From Ectobius pallidus (lineage: Eukaryota; Arthropoda; Insecta; Blattodea; Ectobiidae): 64,000 nucleotides of DNA. The translations under genes and the position numbers were made by a program. Where the stretch lies: contig CAXKWD010000006.1 in NCBI GenBank assembly GCA_964059195.1, positions 7,184,530 to 7,248,529 of the forward strand. The letters run 5' to 3'. This document shows positions 1 through 11,882 of the stretch, piece by piece. The notes beneath the pieces are model-generated. The model was given only the letters and a program-made list of their open reading frames with translations. It was not told where the DNA came from and did no database searches. Numbering within the stretch: position 1 is the first letter of the stretch; the number at the start of each line of letters is the position of its first letter.

Positions 1-1902
1 ACTATAGCTCCTGTTATTATTGGCTCTGATTTCGCGAGTTTCTCGGGGATGGTTCTTGACTTTAGTGTTCGTGCCTTACATTTCAAATTTGCTCCTCACA
101 TATGTTTGCCATTTCTCATTCCTTTTCCGAGTCTTGCTGAGTCCTCTCATTTAGCCCCATTACAGGATGTACCTCCTGCTCACAATGAGTCTCTTTCTTC
201 TACTGTTGAAATTGAGTTGGATCATCTGCCTGAACAACATCGATCCCAAATTTTGCAGATTATTCAAGCTTATCCTCGTGTTCTCAGTGATGTATTGGGT
301 TCCACGAATGTTTTGGAATACGAAATTCAATTAGTCGACAAAACTCCTGTTCGTCTTCCACCTTATAGACTAGCTCCACCCAAATTGTTGATTATGCGTG
401 AAAAGATTCAGCAGATGTTGAACCAGGGCATTATCCGCCCTTCGGTTTCCTCATATTCCAGCCCAATTTTTTTGGTACCTAAAGGGGAAAACGATTTTCG
501 TCCAGTGGTGGACTATCGTGTGCTTAACCAAAGAATTTCTATTGAGTCCATGCCCTTACCGGACATACATTCGGCGGCGCACTGGTTCTCTGGTGCCACT
601 GTGTTTTCTTCACTCGACTTGAATAGTGCTTACTATCAAATTCCTTTGGCCGAGCCGTCTCGTCGTTTAACAGCATTCTCGACCGACTGGTCGCATTATG
701 AATTTTGCCGCTTGCCTTTTGGGTTGGCCACTGGTGCCCAAGTGTTGTCTCGATTACTTGATAAAATCTTCTCGGACATCAAATTTGATTATGTGTACCA
801 CTATTTGGATGATTTAGTGGTTTATAGTAAAGACTTTGCTTCCCATGTTCTCCATCTCCGTGAGGTTTTTCGTAGGCTTCAGCAAGCCGGGCTTACCGTC
901 AAGCCTGCTAAGGTTGGATTTGCCAGGCCCCAGTTATCCTTCATTGGGCATATTATCTCGCCCGAAGGCGTTGCCATCGATCCTGAGCGGACTGTTGCCA
1001 TCCGGAATTTTACCCCACCTGTGAATGTGAAAGGTGTTGCACGTTTTGTAGGTATGGCTAATTTTTTTGCCAAGTTTATTCCCCGTTTTGCCGCGAGAGC
1101 TGCTCCACTAAACCGCTTGCGCGGCAAGGATGTGCCCTTTGTTTGGGGGGATGAGCAACAGGAGGCCTTTCTTGACTTGAAATCTGCCATTTCCAACCCT
1201 CCCATTCTTGCCATGGCTGATTTCTCTAGGAAATTTATTGTGCAGACGGATGCGTGCGCCTTAGGGTTAGGAGCAGTTCTCCTCCAGGACTTCCCTGATG
1301 GACGTAAACCTATTGCCTTTGCTTCTCGTTCTCTTAATCCTCAAGAGAAGCTCTATTCGGTGTATGAGATGGAAGCCTTAGCAGTCTTATTTGCATTTGA
1401 GAAGTTTCGGCTTTATGTTGAGCATGTTCCCTTTGTTTTGGAATGTGATAATCAAGCGTTGACTTGGGTTTTGGCCAGACCCAGGAAGACGGGCCGCATT
1501 GCACGTTGGGCGGTCAGATTATCCGCATTCAAGTTTGACTCGGTTCACATCAAGGGCTCTGAGAATATCCTAGCCGATTCGTTGTCTCGAATGTTTGAGG
1601 GTGAGGCGCGTCCCAGTGATGTCCCTTCTTCTGATCCTGTTTCTGATGGTGCTCACCTCGATTCTCTTTTAGCTCACTCCATCCCTCATGCTGTTGACTC
1701 TCCTGTTCTTTCATCATGCTTGCTGGATTCCCCTTTAGCATTTACTGACATTGTGGAGCACCAACGTCTTGACCCTACTCTTAGAGGCATCATGGACCGT
1801 TTGTTGGGTGGTGAGCAAGTCGCTAATTTTACCTTGGTCAAACGTAGTCTGCAGGTTTCCTTAGGAAAAAAGGAAAATACCCGTCTTCGTTTAGTGTTAC
1901 CG
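1..1902 (+). pseudogene. gypsy pol: protease end, RT, RNase H
   Basis: Makes DNA from the element's RNA in the virus-like particle. The frame is open from base 1; the first codons read VIIGSDF, the typical end of a retropepsin domain, so the ATG at 49 is internal. RT follows: the finger motif FRPVVDYR near 500-525, and the catalytic YLDD at 802-813. RNase H begins near 1230, with an Asp at 1249 in QTDACALGLG, then SVYEMEALA and ECDNQALTW. The frame runs to a stop at 1980, but similarity to gypsy polyproteins moves to another frame at about 1900. Downstream pol continues in the -1 frame, so one base has been lost or two gained. Programmed frameshifting is unlikely because the break lies between RNase H and integrase rather than at gag-pol. 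Confidence 0.9.
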
Positions 1903-2954
1903 TGCAGTTTGATTCCCATGATTTTGAGTATTACCATGTCTCTCCTGTGGGCGCTCATTTGGGGATTAAGAAGACGGTAGATAAGATCCGTGAGTGTTTT
2001 TGGTGGCCCTCCTTAGAACGAGACATTCGTAGCCGTATTTCCTCTTGCCAAGTCTGTGCGTTGGCTAAACCACCGTTAAATTCTCGTGTTGGATTTCTTG
2101 CCTCTACTGTTACTGACAAACCTTTCCAGCGCCTATTTATTGATTTTCTGGGTAAGCTGCCACGTTCTAAGAATGGTAATTCTTATATCTTTGTCGTCGT
2201 GGACTCCTTTTCTAAGTTCTGCTGGTTATTTCCTCTTCGCGACTCGTGCACTCATAGAGTTATTAAATGCTTGTCCGAGATTTTTCAGGTATTTGGGGTT
2301 GCGCAAAGTTTAGTTTCTGATAATGGACCGCAATTTATTTCCCGTATGTTCAAACAATTCTGTTTCCGTAGGGGTATTCATCATGTCACCACTACTCCCC
2401 ATTATCCAAATCCATCTCACGCTGAGCGCGTTATGCGCAATCTAAAAAGTGCCCTTATAGCCTATCATCATGCAGATCACTCTCTTTGGGATACTAATTT
2501 ATCTTGGATTCAGTTTGCTTTCAATACTTCTAAACATGAATCTCATGGTCATACTCCGTTTTCCCTTTTGTTTGCCTTTCAGCCTAATCACCCACTTAGT
2601 AATTTATGGAAGTTGTCTGATTTATTGCCTGATAATATCTCCCCTGAATTAATTCGTAAATCTTGGTCTGCCGCTGCTCGCAATTTGGCTATGGCTCAGA
2701 GGAAACGAGCTACCCGTTATGATGTTGGCCGTCGGCCTTGTGTATATAGGGTAGGAGATATTGTTATGTCACGTAACTATCCCCTTAGTTCTGCTAAAGA
2801 TAGGTTTGCTAAGAAATTGGCGCCCCGTTTTTTGGGCCCATTTAAAATTGTGCAAGTTCTAGAACATGGCGTGTCCTTCTTACTCCAAAATCTGGCAAAT
2901 AATGTTTTAAGAAGGGCCCATGCCACTCAGTTGAAGCCCTTTGTCAATGTATAG
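1902..2954 (+). pseudogene. gypsy integrase (3' part of pol)
   Basis: Inserts element DNA into the host chromosome. It begins with the zinc-binding H-H-C-C region (HVSPVGAHLG, then CQVCALAK near 2045-2070). The catalytic core follows: Asp at 2142 (FIDFLGK), Asp at 2319 (SDNGPQF) and Glu at 2424 (AERVMRNLK), giving the D-D-35-E spacing of integrases with all three residues kept. A basic C-terminal domain ends at the stop at 2952-2954. The first codon in this frame is GTG rather than ATG; the real reading is continuous with the upstream RT/RNase H frame through a one-base shift. Integrase itself looks intact. Confidence 0.9.
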
Positions 2955-4512
2955 ATTTAAGATATAGGCGAGTGTTTGTAGATTAAGTGGCTATTAAATT
3001 ATGTTGTGGCTTGTGTATGTTTTATGAATTAGCGTTATAAGAGTTATGTTTGTCAATTGGTGTTTGCTACTCGCACCATGAAATATTAAAGGTATTTATG
3101 GCTTGGTATTTAAGTAGGGTATTTATGTATTGTTGTGATGGGGATTCCAATTGTGCACGAATAAATGTTTGTGGTGAATTTTTTGCTCGTCCTTTGCACT
3201 CCTGTTGGGTGAATTCCGGTGATGCGGGGTCTGTTTCGTTCTCCTCCTGATTAAGTTACTACTACTAGGCCTATATTAAAATTAAGGCTCACTCATACAA
3301 ATATAATAAAACAAAAGCAAAAAAAAATAAATAACCAAAAAAAAAAAGGGGGAAACCAATAATTCAACAAAGAATAACAAGAGATGAGACAAATTTGGTA
3401 TCCATTATATGTTTACCCTGCTACTATCTGGAATGACTATTATCTACTGACATTTATGGCTGAAGTCGACTTCAATATCATGGTATTAAGGAAAATATGG
3501 ACATGAGCTCTGCCCTTTTCCTACTACTGTATGTACTCTGGTGCCTGATGGTACTGGTGGTTGCCCTGAGCCTTCTGCATCTTGATTGTGTGCTGTTATT
3601 GTTGGAGCATGTGCCCTGAATGCTGTGTCTTCTGTTCCTCGTGCTCCTGGGTGCATCGTGTAGGCCTGCACGTCGTTCCCGGCTGGGCTGGCTCATGGGG
3701 AAACGTACCCCAACTTGTTTTTGTCACCTGTGTGGGTGGCCGGAGCCACTCCTTCCAGCACTTCTTGGTTATCTGTGAGCAGAGTACTACGCAATATAGC
3801 ATCTCTATTCAAGATATATGTAATGGTGGTGTGAGTGTTTTTGACCAGTTATTATTGGTCGAAGGTGGTAAGACCCCTCAAGTGATATGTGCTCACTCCT
3901 TTCCTCTTATTTTGAGGCTCTTGTGCATCGTTTTCATCTCAAGTCTTATATATTAGAAGAATGAAGAATGTGATAACCAAGTTAGGAATTATAGTGAAGA
4001 ATGGAGTCTTATTATCTACACCTTATATAGATTAATGGTGTAGGCCTTTGGCCGTGGTTAACATTGAACTCAACGTATGGACTATTCCAATGGCTCTAAA
4101 TTATGTAAAATTTGTTTTATGCTATTGAATGACTCTTGATGTACTATAAAAGTTTTCAGGTTCTACAATGCATGCTTGTCAGATAACAATTCAATCTTTT
4201 GTATTCACATTTTTCAACTTGACTGAATCTACCTGACTTGAGTGTAATATATGTCTAACCTTATAATCTTATTCAATCATGTGTGAAAGTGAAAGACTGC
4301 TTGATTCTTAAGATTTCAAGAGTATAAGGGTATTTTGGTATAAGGTATAGTTCTCTTAGGGTGTAGTATTTGCATATGTTGTGTATTTATGGTTATGTAA
4401 CTATACTTTGTTTATGTCTTTATATGATCTAGTACTTGTGATTTTCATCTGGCATTGTAGGCGATACCTTTCTTGTCCGGCCTTCCCTTTCTTTTTTTCG
4501 CAGAGGGGAGGC
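2955..4512. other. gypsy 3' non-coding region with purine tracts
   Basis: No convincing coding sequence. Open frames such as 3582-3956 plus and 3478-3696 minus resemble no env or accessory protein I know. There is an A-rich then G5 tract at about 3338-3356 and a second purine tract, AGAGGGGAGG, at about 4502-4511 immediately before the putative LTR; the second is the better polypurine primer because TGTGACA follows two bases later. Confidence 0.5.
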
Positions 4513-6881
4513 TGTGACATACGTCATGTTATGACGTGTTTAGTCACTTTAGTTCACTCTTACTCTCTCCGCTTGCTGTCCTTTCTGCGCATGCTCGGTG
4601 CGTGGTTTTTGTCTGTGTTGCGTCGGCCATTCCGGCTGACGAGTTAGTCTCTCTTAGCCTTCAGAACAGAATTGTGCCTAGTAGTGTTTGTGGAGAATCT
4701 TCTACGATGTCTGGCCTCGCTATCCGGATTTGCCTTCCAGGTATGTGCACGGGACGGGTTAGTAATTTATAATGTAATTCACCATTCTATATTCGTGCAC
4801 TTAATTGTGGAATCTCCACTAAGTTATGGTATTGCCAAGCCATTTAAGTTCATTACCATTGCCGTTATCTTATGTCTATTATGCCACGATGAAAGTCACA
4901 TTTGCTAAAGTTAGGGAAGAAATCTCGCCAAGTGGTATAGGGTTTAAGTCATGAGAATAATTACGTTTGTCCTAATTCAGTTGCCTGAAATAAGAGACGT
5001 TGTCATATCTCGTGATGTTGCGGCGTCATGTCTGCAGCCATTGTACCTACCCCTCTAAGCAAGTATTGCTTGAACTACTCTAGTCCCTTCTGAGTGAATT
5101 TTGTATAGCGAGATTATATTGTGTCGAGATATTAATGACACGAGTATCTAAAACTATCCCTTAATTAATAGATGTATAGTCTATGAACTCTTGCAAAATG
5201 GGCCATTTATCTTGAAGGTCATGCCCCTGTTCTAGAACTTGCTAGTAATACTAAATTTATATATAATCGCTATGAACGGATAGGCAGTTCATATTATTAT
5301 TCCTGCTAATTTAATGTTTTTCAGTACTGTAAGTTGTATTTGAAAAATTATTCAAAGAAGTAATTGTAAAATTTGTGAGACTTCATTTGCATATTACTGG
5401 CCTGATGCTTAGGAATTATCTTAGCCAAGTCCCTTTGAAAATAATTTATTCAGCCTGTCAGGGGTGTAGTATCTGTTAACCAGTTAGATCATTATTCATG
5501 CTAACTTAACATTTTTCAGTACTGTAAGTTGTATTTGAAAAATTATTCAAAGAAGTAATTGTAAAATTTGTGAGACTTCATTTTCATATTACTGGCCTGA
5601 TGCTTAGGAATTATCTTAGCCAAGTTCCTTTGAAAATAATTTATTCAGCCTGTCAGGGGTGTAGTATCTGTTAACCAGTTAGATTATTATTCATGCTAAC
5701 TTAACATTTTTCAGTACTGTAAGTTGTATTTGAAAAATTATTCAAAGAAGTAATTGTAAAATTTGTGAGACTTCATTTGCATATTACTGGGCTGATGCTT
5801 AAGAATTATCTTAACCAAGTTCCCTTTGAAAATAATTTACTCATGCATTTAGTGCTGTAGTAACTGTTACCCAGTTAGATTATTATTCATGCTAATTTAA
5901 TATTTTCCAGTACTGTAAGCTGTATCAGAAAAATTATTCAAAGGAGTAATTGTGATATTTGTGTGACTTCATTTGTATATTATTGCCCAGATTCTTAGGA
6001 ATTATCTTAGCCAAGTTCCCTCTGAAAATAAAATTAGTTATGCTCTCAGTGCTGTAGTAACTGTTAGCCAGTTAAACTATTATTCATCCACTTAAAGTTA
6101 TTCCAGTACTGGAAACTGTACTTAACAAATTAGTCTTGAGATGTTAGGAAAATTTAGTCTAGCACATATTGCGTGTAAAATTGATTGCTTCTTAACCCCT
6201 TATTCAGGATAGCTTTATATTTATTCTCTGAATTATCTTATATCTATCTCAGTGTACCCTCCTTTATTTATAGTTACTCTCTAACCATCTTAGTTAGGAT
6301 CGAAGGTTATATTCCCTTATGGCATCTATTCATGTGATCTGTACCTTTGGAAATGTGTACTATATTTTGGGAGTACCAATCAGTATCATTAACTCTCCCG
6401 GATCCTGGATTGCTCTTTAGTGAAGTTGCCCTTAGCTATTCATTGGGTTAGATCTTATGTAACTGCTCTTAGAGTTATTTGTCAGGGTTATTCCAGTAGT
6501 TGGGTTATGATATGTTAATCGTCAGGTATTTGTGCAGGATTTATGATATTGTTGCCTTTGATCCAATTGGACGCTGTGATATTTAATGGTTGTATGTTTA
6601 TTTGTTAATTCTGTTTGAAAATATAGAGATATAGTATTCCAGTATACTCTCTCTCTGCAAGATTGTTTCCCAGCACGCTAGGATTTCCTGCTTCCTGTTT
6701 CTTTCGGATTCTTATATTTATTATTCTAGTGAGCCGACACTTATCCTCCAAGCCCTAAGGGCTGTCTCAGGTAGTATCCTTAAAAAAAACAACCCAGCAC
6801 CCGAAAGTCGGCTCACAGTTCCACCTGGAAACATGCAACGGGCAGGAGCATTTAACGGCGTGCATTGACCCGGCTGTAACA
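4513..6881 (+). repeat. putative 3' LTR of the gypsy element
   Basis: Starts TGTGACA just after a G-rich purine tract and could end TGTAACA at 6875-6881. The two ends are inverted repeats of each other except for one base, as expected for LTR termini. The 2.37-kb length is long for gypsy but is explained partly by an internal 195-bp array. Near the start is a 7-bp palindrome, ACGTCAT/ATGACGT (4521-4537), of the CRE/bZIP-site type. The 5' LTR is outside the window, so the 3' boundary is inferred from the termini only. Confidence 0.5.
5290..6180 (+). repeat. 195-bp tandem repeat array inside the LTR
   Basis: The marker CAGTACTG recurs at about 5322, 5517, 5712, 5908 and 6102, a constant spacing of 194-196 bp. 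The first three units are nearly identical; the fourth and partial fifth have diverged. Units are AT-rich and have no coding potential. Confidence 0.9.
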
Positions 6882-7555
6882 TCATCTGTGGAAGCCTGGG
6901 GTTGAAGCTAACCCTTACCGGAACAGGCGAAAGTGAAGAATCTGTCCCAGTCCGAAACATATTCCATTCTATACTGCTCGTTGCTTAAGACCCTTGCACC
7001 CAAACTTTTTTGAAAAGAGCTAACATAACATTCATATTTATATTAAAAAAGGAGCAGAAGAACTTGCACCAAAACAGCTCTTTTCAGGGTGGAGCAGATT
7101 CTTCTTTCCCTCTACTTGCATGTTAACTATGAGCACCTATGAATCCACTAGTACTTACATAAAAGTACGTTGCTTATGTATACTCTATTTGTAACTTGTC
7201 ACACAACGGATTTCCATTCGACACTTGGGGATGGGTAGAATAAAAATGTTAACATTTGTATGTTACTGGGTACTTCTGAAAATGACACACAGTGCAGTAT
7301 TTTTTACTCCATAAATCTTCGTTGAGTATAATAGGCCTATTACACACACTTTGTCAGATTAATGACTATAGAAAACACGATTTATCTAACCTAGGCCTCA
7401 TAACTTTTACTGGTATGTGACTTGCACCATGATCAATGTCAATAGTGCAGGTAATGTTAAAGAACAACCTAAATATAACATAAAACAGCATACATAAAAT
7501 TTCGCTTCCTAGTAATATAGCCTCCATTAACAAATCACTTTACAAGATATGCACA
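6882..7555. other. unassigned spacer
   Basis: No gene, repeat boundary or RNA recognised. It contains two degenerate copies of a short block with CTTGCACC and a purine-rich neighbour (about 6990-7020 and 7060-7100). Confidence 0.3.
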
Positions 7556-7860
7556 AAATTTAATTACTTGCTTCATTCCATGCCCATGTACGAGTGCTAT
7601 GAAGACTTGAAGTTCACAACTTACAGAATCTCGTCAATCATGATGCAAGTCCTCTCTTACAATGTTGCGCACATATTCTTTGGACAATCTGTATTTAGAC
7701 CTGAATTCTATGTAGCTTAATAAAAACGGATCATTTCGTTGTTTATATGCCTTTCTTTTCTTCCATTTCCTTAGTCTATCAAGATTACGGCATCAATATC
7801 ATGCAAGTCCATTAGCAGTTCATCCATTTCGCTCTCAAGTAAACAACCAATCAGCTGTTC
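7556..7860 (-). pseudogene. HARBI1-like (PIF/Harbinger) transposase fragment
   Basis: Read on the minus strand, the segment encodes a block matching the N-terminal helical region of PIF/Harbinger nucleases: NDPFLLSYIEFRSKYRLSKE, then a short stretch leading to LQVFIALVHGHGMKQ at the position where the family usually has an RFYATG-type motif. Stops and small indels interrupt it, and the catalytic DDE region is absent. It points away from the plus-strand Harbinger exon 900 bp downstream, so the two cannot belong to one undisturbed gene. It was too broken to appear as one long open frame. Confidence 0.55.
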
Positions 7861-8160
7861 TTTAAACAAGGCTATGAGACCGTGTAAGTTCTCCATTCAA
7901 GAGTTACATGTAGTTTGCACTCCAACCTCGCTTATGCGCGCTTTATTGGTAAGAACTATTCTCCCGGCCTTAAAACATTCATGGTGTAAAAGTTATACAC
8001 AGATTATTAGTAAGGCAGTATAAATATAGTTAACCTAGCTCGATACCCATGTAGCATGTAAGAAAGGCATAAAATTGCATCTCCATAGCACTGTTGAATC
8101 ATAACACCAAAGTTCTTAATCGCTGCTGTTTACTTTTCACTCATTTGTTTTCTGCTCAAG

Positions 8161-8484
8161 ATGCCAAGTTACTTACTAATGGCGGGTAAAACCCGTGAAG
8201 TGGCGAAAACGCTTTGCTTCCTCAGAGGAAAAGTTAATAGATTCGTAGAGATTAATAAATTCAGAAAAATCATACACGTTGGTGTTTGCAGAGAAAAAAA
8301 ATTACCTCTCGAAGAAACTGAAGTCTTTGGGAACAAAATCTACCTTCGTTCTAAACCAGAAAGGCAATCTGTGAACAGCGTAGTGTTTCTTGGCAGTGCA
8401 ATCGAATTGATTCCTGCCACTGTGATAAATGAATGGTTCGGGCGAAAAGCTAACGGTTTGTTTTGCACTGCCTGTTTCTTTTAG
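8161..8484 (+). CDS. hypothetical open frame, 107 aa
   Basis: An ATG-initiated frame in a region of decayed transposons. No family recognised; composition is ordinary, with no signal peptide or membrane segment. Its position just upstream of a Harbinger exon means it could be part of that element, but nothing in the sequence proves expression. It may be a chance frame. Confidence 0.2.
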   Translation: MPSYLLMAGKTREVAKTLCFLRGKVNRFVEINKFRKIIHVGVCREKKLPLEETEVFGNKIYLRSKPERQSVNSVVFLGSAIELIPATVINEWFGRKANGLFCTACFF

Positions 8485-8769
8485 TAGGCCTAACTCCTAT
8501 AGCATGTTGATGCGTGCACGTTACATACTTGGCTGCGGTACAGGCGCAAACAGTATATTGTAGCCGAATCAGTGGATGTAAGGCTGAGAGGAATGCTCAG
8601 CGTCCTCAAGCCACAGTTTTTATCATTTTACTCGCTGGAACCTCTCAGTGTATAAATAACACAGCTGCAGTAAACGCCTTAAGAACATTCGAAACGAAGC
8701 AAACTTCAGTAGCTTCAGTACCTAGTTTGCTTGGTGCATTGGCTGCAAACCACAAAAATCGATGCAGAT

Positions 8770-8960
8770 GATGGTGGGTTCATCTCCAATCAAGGAGACT
8801 CCAGAATCTGTTGACTGAAACGAGAGAGCATGATCCAGTGCGGTTTCAGAAGTATATGAGGATGAGTTCTGAACAATTTGACAGTGTGCTAACTTTAGTT
8901 GCTCCGTTCCCCATTACCCGAAGCCCTTCGCCTCAGCATGGCGTTAAAGTAGGTCAATTT
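8770..8960 (+). pseudogene. PIF/Harbinger transposase N-terminal exon
   Basis: The frame reads WWVHLQSRRLQN, then REHDPVRFQKYMRMSSEQFD and SVLTLVAP. This is the conserved start of the PIF/Harbinger nuclease, the W-W-V-H block followed by H-D-P-x-R-F and the R-M-S-x-E-x-F-D helix. Similarity fades after about 8930. The next part of such a protein (F-L-A-T-G-D-S and onward) appears 2.9 kb downstream at 11.9 kb, so this exon and that one may be remnants of one element separated by later insertions. Confidence 0.75.
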
Positions 8961-8989
8961 CAAATAATACATTGCAAAATTAACAGTCA

Positions 8990-9510
8990 ATGTCCCCCAT
9001 AGCACTCCCCGCCATTGAAGTGAGACACGTGATATTGTTTGACCAGTCCACCATTATACACAAAGAAGACCGTTGGTGGCCTAGAAGAATAAAATTAGCC
9101 TGGGAAAACGCCAGGCACCTCAACAACATAAATGGCGATACAGGATTACAAATAATTTGGTCTGGAGTGCTTTGTTTACTGTAGATAGGCTATTCAACGC
9201 CAGACAACCAAAAATGCGTCTGCAGACCTTATGCGCAAGTTCACTTAGGACGACCGATTAGTCTTTGCGATACTGGGCGAGGATAGCCCTAATGTCCAAG
9301 GGCTCATCATCCCACAACTAGCAACTCTGGCCCAATCCCTGTGGCTGAGTCTGACAGAGAAGTCCCGTGTGGGGAGCTCACTCTGCCTGTTTTGGAGCAG
9401 AGTGAGATTCCTGCAGGGGCTTCAGTGATGGCCATTTTGTCTGCTGAAGCAGTTGCAGCACCAAGTCCCTCACCCCGCGGAGGTGTACTTGCAGATGTCA
9501 GACTGGTAAG
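8990..9510 (+). other. unassigned open stretches with a splice-donor-like site
   Basis: Two plus-strand open stretches (8990-9184 and 9341-9532) match no family I recognise. The second runs into a strong donor-like sequence, CTG then GTAAGTAA, near 9505-9512. An acceptor-like TTTCAG occurs near 9993 in the duplicated segment, so these may be exons of the Harbinger element. Low confidence. Confidence 0.25.
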
Positions 9511-9537
9511 TAATTTTTTGAATTCATGTTAACTTTA

Positions 9538-10113
9538 TGCATCTCTTGGGGAAGCTGTGAAGATGTGAACTGAGAGGAAAATCGTGCAGAAGTGGACACT
9601 CATACAACCTAAAATGGAATTATTTATATGCCTACTGGTTACTCGCAGGAGTCGCCAGGTGGTCATGGCATTTTGTTAAGTGGGGAGCTTTGCGCAGAAT
9701 GATTCTCATCGTAAAACCGTGTAGGAAACTTGTAGACTGTAGTATTATTTTTTGTATATGTTATGGATTTCATAGTGATTAGTGGGAATACCGGTATAAT
9801 GAAATAGCATTCATACGTTTAAAAAATTCCTATACACATTAAATATGCTAATACAAAATATATTTAAATCTAATTCAAGTACATAAACCTCTGTATTATT
9901 TATTCTTTTCAGGGTGGGTGGTTTTATTAGCAGTCATATTATTGCAGTTGGTTTTAAAATCAATAATATTTCACTTCTTTCCTATGATTTCAGGAACTGG
10001 AAAACGCTGACAACCAATTGAAGATGAAGAGGATTTAGAAGGAGAGAAAACAAATTGAGGACAGATCTGCAAATCGATCTCCTCCGGATGCAGATAAAAT
10101 ACCATAAGAAGTT
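9538..10113 (+). repeat. duplicated segment, copy A
   Basis: Nearly identical over its length to 11315-11882. It includes an acceptor-like TATGATTTCAG followed by an exon-like block (GAACTGGAAAACGC). Copy A stops matching right after the shared AAGAAGTTG/AGGAAGTTG, which is where the Harbinger nuclease frame continues in copy B. Confidence 0.85.
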
Positions 10114-11073
10114 GTCGGGGGAGGTCAATAGCGATTAAAATTGTAAAATTGTATGATGAAATTAGCATTACTGTCGGGGAAAAAAACATAGAGACTCGAG
10201 TTTGAAGTCTAAAACCTCGAGAATGGCTCATCCGATTATGTTAAAATAAAGTTTAAACTGAAGCTATTTTAAAGCCATTTTATCTGATAACAATACAAAA
10301 ATTTTCGGTTAAGCGAAAAAAATGTTAGGGATTAAAATCCGTCAAAAGTACCGGTTTTCTTAAAGGTCCGAACTAAAAGTAAAGTTTAAACTTTTATTGT
10401 AAAAAAACCGCTAGTGCAATCGTTATCAAATTTTAATAGGGCACGCACAGGTTTCTTGTAAACATAATCCTTGAATTTCATAATTTTATTTTGTTTATTT
10501 TTTATGTTGTTGTCAATTTTCCGAACCTTTGCTAAAACCACTGTTTAAAGCCTAAAAATATCGTTCAAATCACCAATGTGATTGTCATTATTCAATTAAT
10601 ACTAATAAAATATAGTTTTAAACATTCCAAAGCAGCTGTTTTTAAAACTGATTTTTATTTGTCAACAAGTTTTAATCCCGCGGCAGACAAGAGACCACCG
10701 CTTCCCTGGCGAGCGGTTCGGGTGGGAGAAGGCGCGACGTTGCCTAGTTAGAATGAATCTTCGCGCGCAATACTTATAGCCTACGTTGTTATTACTAGGG
10801 AGCGGATTCTTAGGTTTTTACCTACTTTTTCTCTTACTACCAATACCAGAAACGCTCTCACACTTTCTCGAGGCATGTCCATAGGATTCACACACATTAA
10901 TTTTGTAATAGCCTACCTAAAAACACCTAAATGGGACATGGAAACCTAAAATATCCTAACTTATTCCTAATTAATTTAATTAATATTTTCTGTTTAATCT
11001 GCTTGAAAAATAGATAATTCACACAGACATACAAAAAATCCTCTTGTTGCAAGTAAAACCACCGTTCGTAGGC
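10114..11073. other. unassigned AT-rich spacer
   Basis: No open frame of note. Most is AT-rich, with a short GC-rich, CpG-containing island at about 10675-10770 that looks inserted. No inverted ends or target duplication could be recognised. Confidence 0.3.

Positions 11074-11120
<47 letters not shown>
11074..11120 (+). repeat. (TTA)n microsatellite
   Basis: About 15 uninterrupted TTA units. Confidence 0.95.
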
Positions 11121-11122
<2 letters not shown>

Positions 11123-11314
11123 ACGCATTGGTGTCTGGGATGGACGAGGACAAGAGAAAAGGGGTTGAAGTAATATCACCAGTGTATTCCTTTTAAATAG
11201 TTCAATGTATAACAATCAGTTTCACATTATCCACAGCCAATCATAAAGCATATTTTATTAATCCAATTAGAAGCATTGGGTTCGAATCCTTAATAGATAG
11301 GCTACAGTGGGTCT

Positions 11315-11882
11315 TGCATGTCTTGGGGATGCTGTGAAGATATGTGAACTGAGAGGAAAATCGTGAAGAAGTGGACACTCATACAACCTATGGCATAATT
11401 TATATGCCTACTGGTTACTCGCAGGAGTTGCCAGGTGGTCATGGCATTTTGTTAAGTGAAGAGCTTTGCTCAGAATCACTCTCATCGTGAAACTTGTAGA
11501 CTGTGGTATTATTTTTTTGTATATATTATGGATTTCATAGTGATTAATGGGAATACCGGTATAATGAAATAGCATTCATATGTTTAATTAAATATATTCC
11601 CATACACATTAAATATGCTAATGCAAAATATATTTAAATCTAATTCAAGGAGATATGTCTGTATTATTTATGCATTTCAGGGTGGGTAGTTTTACTATCA
11701 GTCATATTATTGGAGTTGGTTTTAAAATTAATAATATTTCACTTCTTTCCTATGATTTCAGGAACCGGAAAACGCCGACAAACAATTGAAGATGAAGAGG
11801 ACTTAGAAGGAGAGAAAAAAAATTGAGGACAGATCTGCAAATCGATCTCATCCGGCTGCAGTTAAAATACCATAGGAAGTTG
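11315..11882 (+). repeat. duplicated segment, copy B
   Basis: Second copy of 9538-10113, about 1.77 kb downstream in the same orientation, differing by scattered substitutions and small indels. Unlike copy A it continues into Harbinger nuclease sequence. Confidence 0.85.

Larger units (their letters stand above)
1..6881 (+). mobile_element. Ty3/gypsy LTR retrotransposon, 3' part
   Basis: The window opens inside the pol gene of a Ty3/gypsy element. Order on the plus strand is protease C-terminus, reverse transcriptase, RNase H, integrase, a 1.5-kb non-coding stretch, a purine-rich tract (about 4502-4511) and a putative 3' LTR. That order, with integrase after RNase H, separates gypsy from copia. 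The 5' LTR, gag and most of the protease lie outside the window, so LTR identity and age cannot be judged. One frameshift in pol shows the copy is not autonomous. Confidence 0.85.

Noticed and set aside
879..1214. Minus-strand open frame inside pol
   Set aside because: Shadow of an intact RT/RNase H coding frame.
1900..1985. Programmed ribosomal frameshift in pol
   Set aside because: No slippery heptamer at the shift, and the position between RNase H and integrase is not where gypsy elements use one.
3478..3956. Possible env or antisense accessory gene of the gypsy element
   Set aside because: No signal peptide, membrane segment or known motif; frames on both strands are equally unconvincing.
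11074..11120. CRISPR-like array
   Set aside because: Simple trinucleotide repeat without spacers; the genome is eukaryotic.
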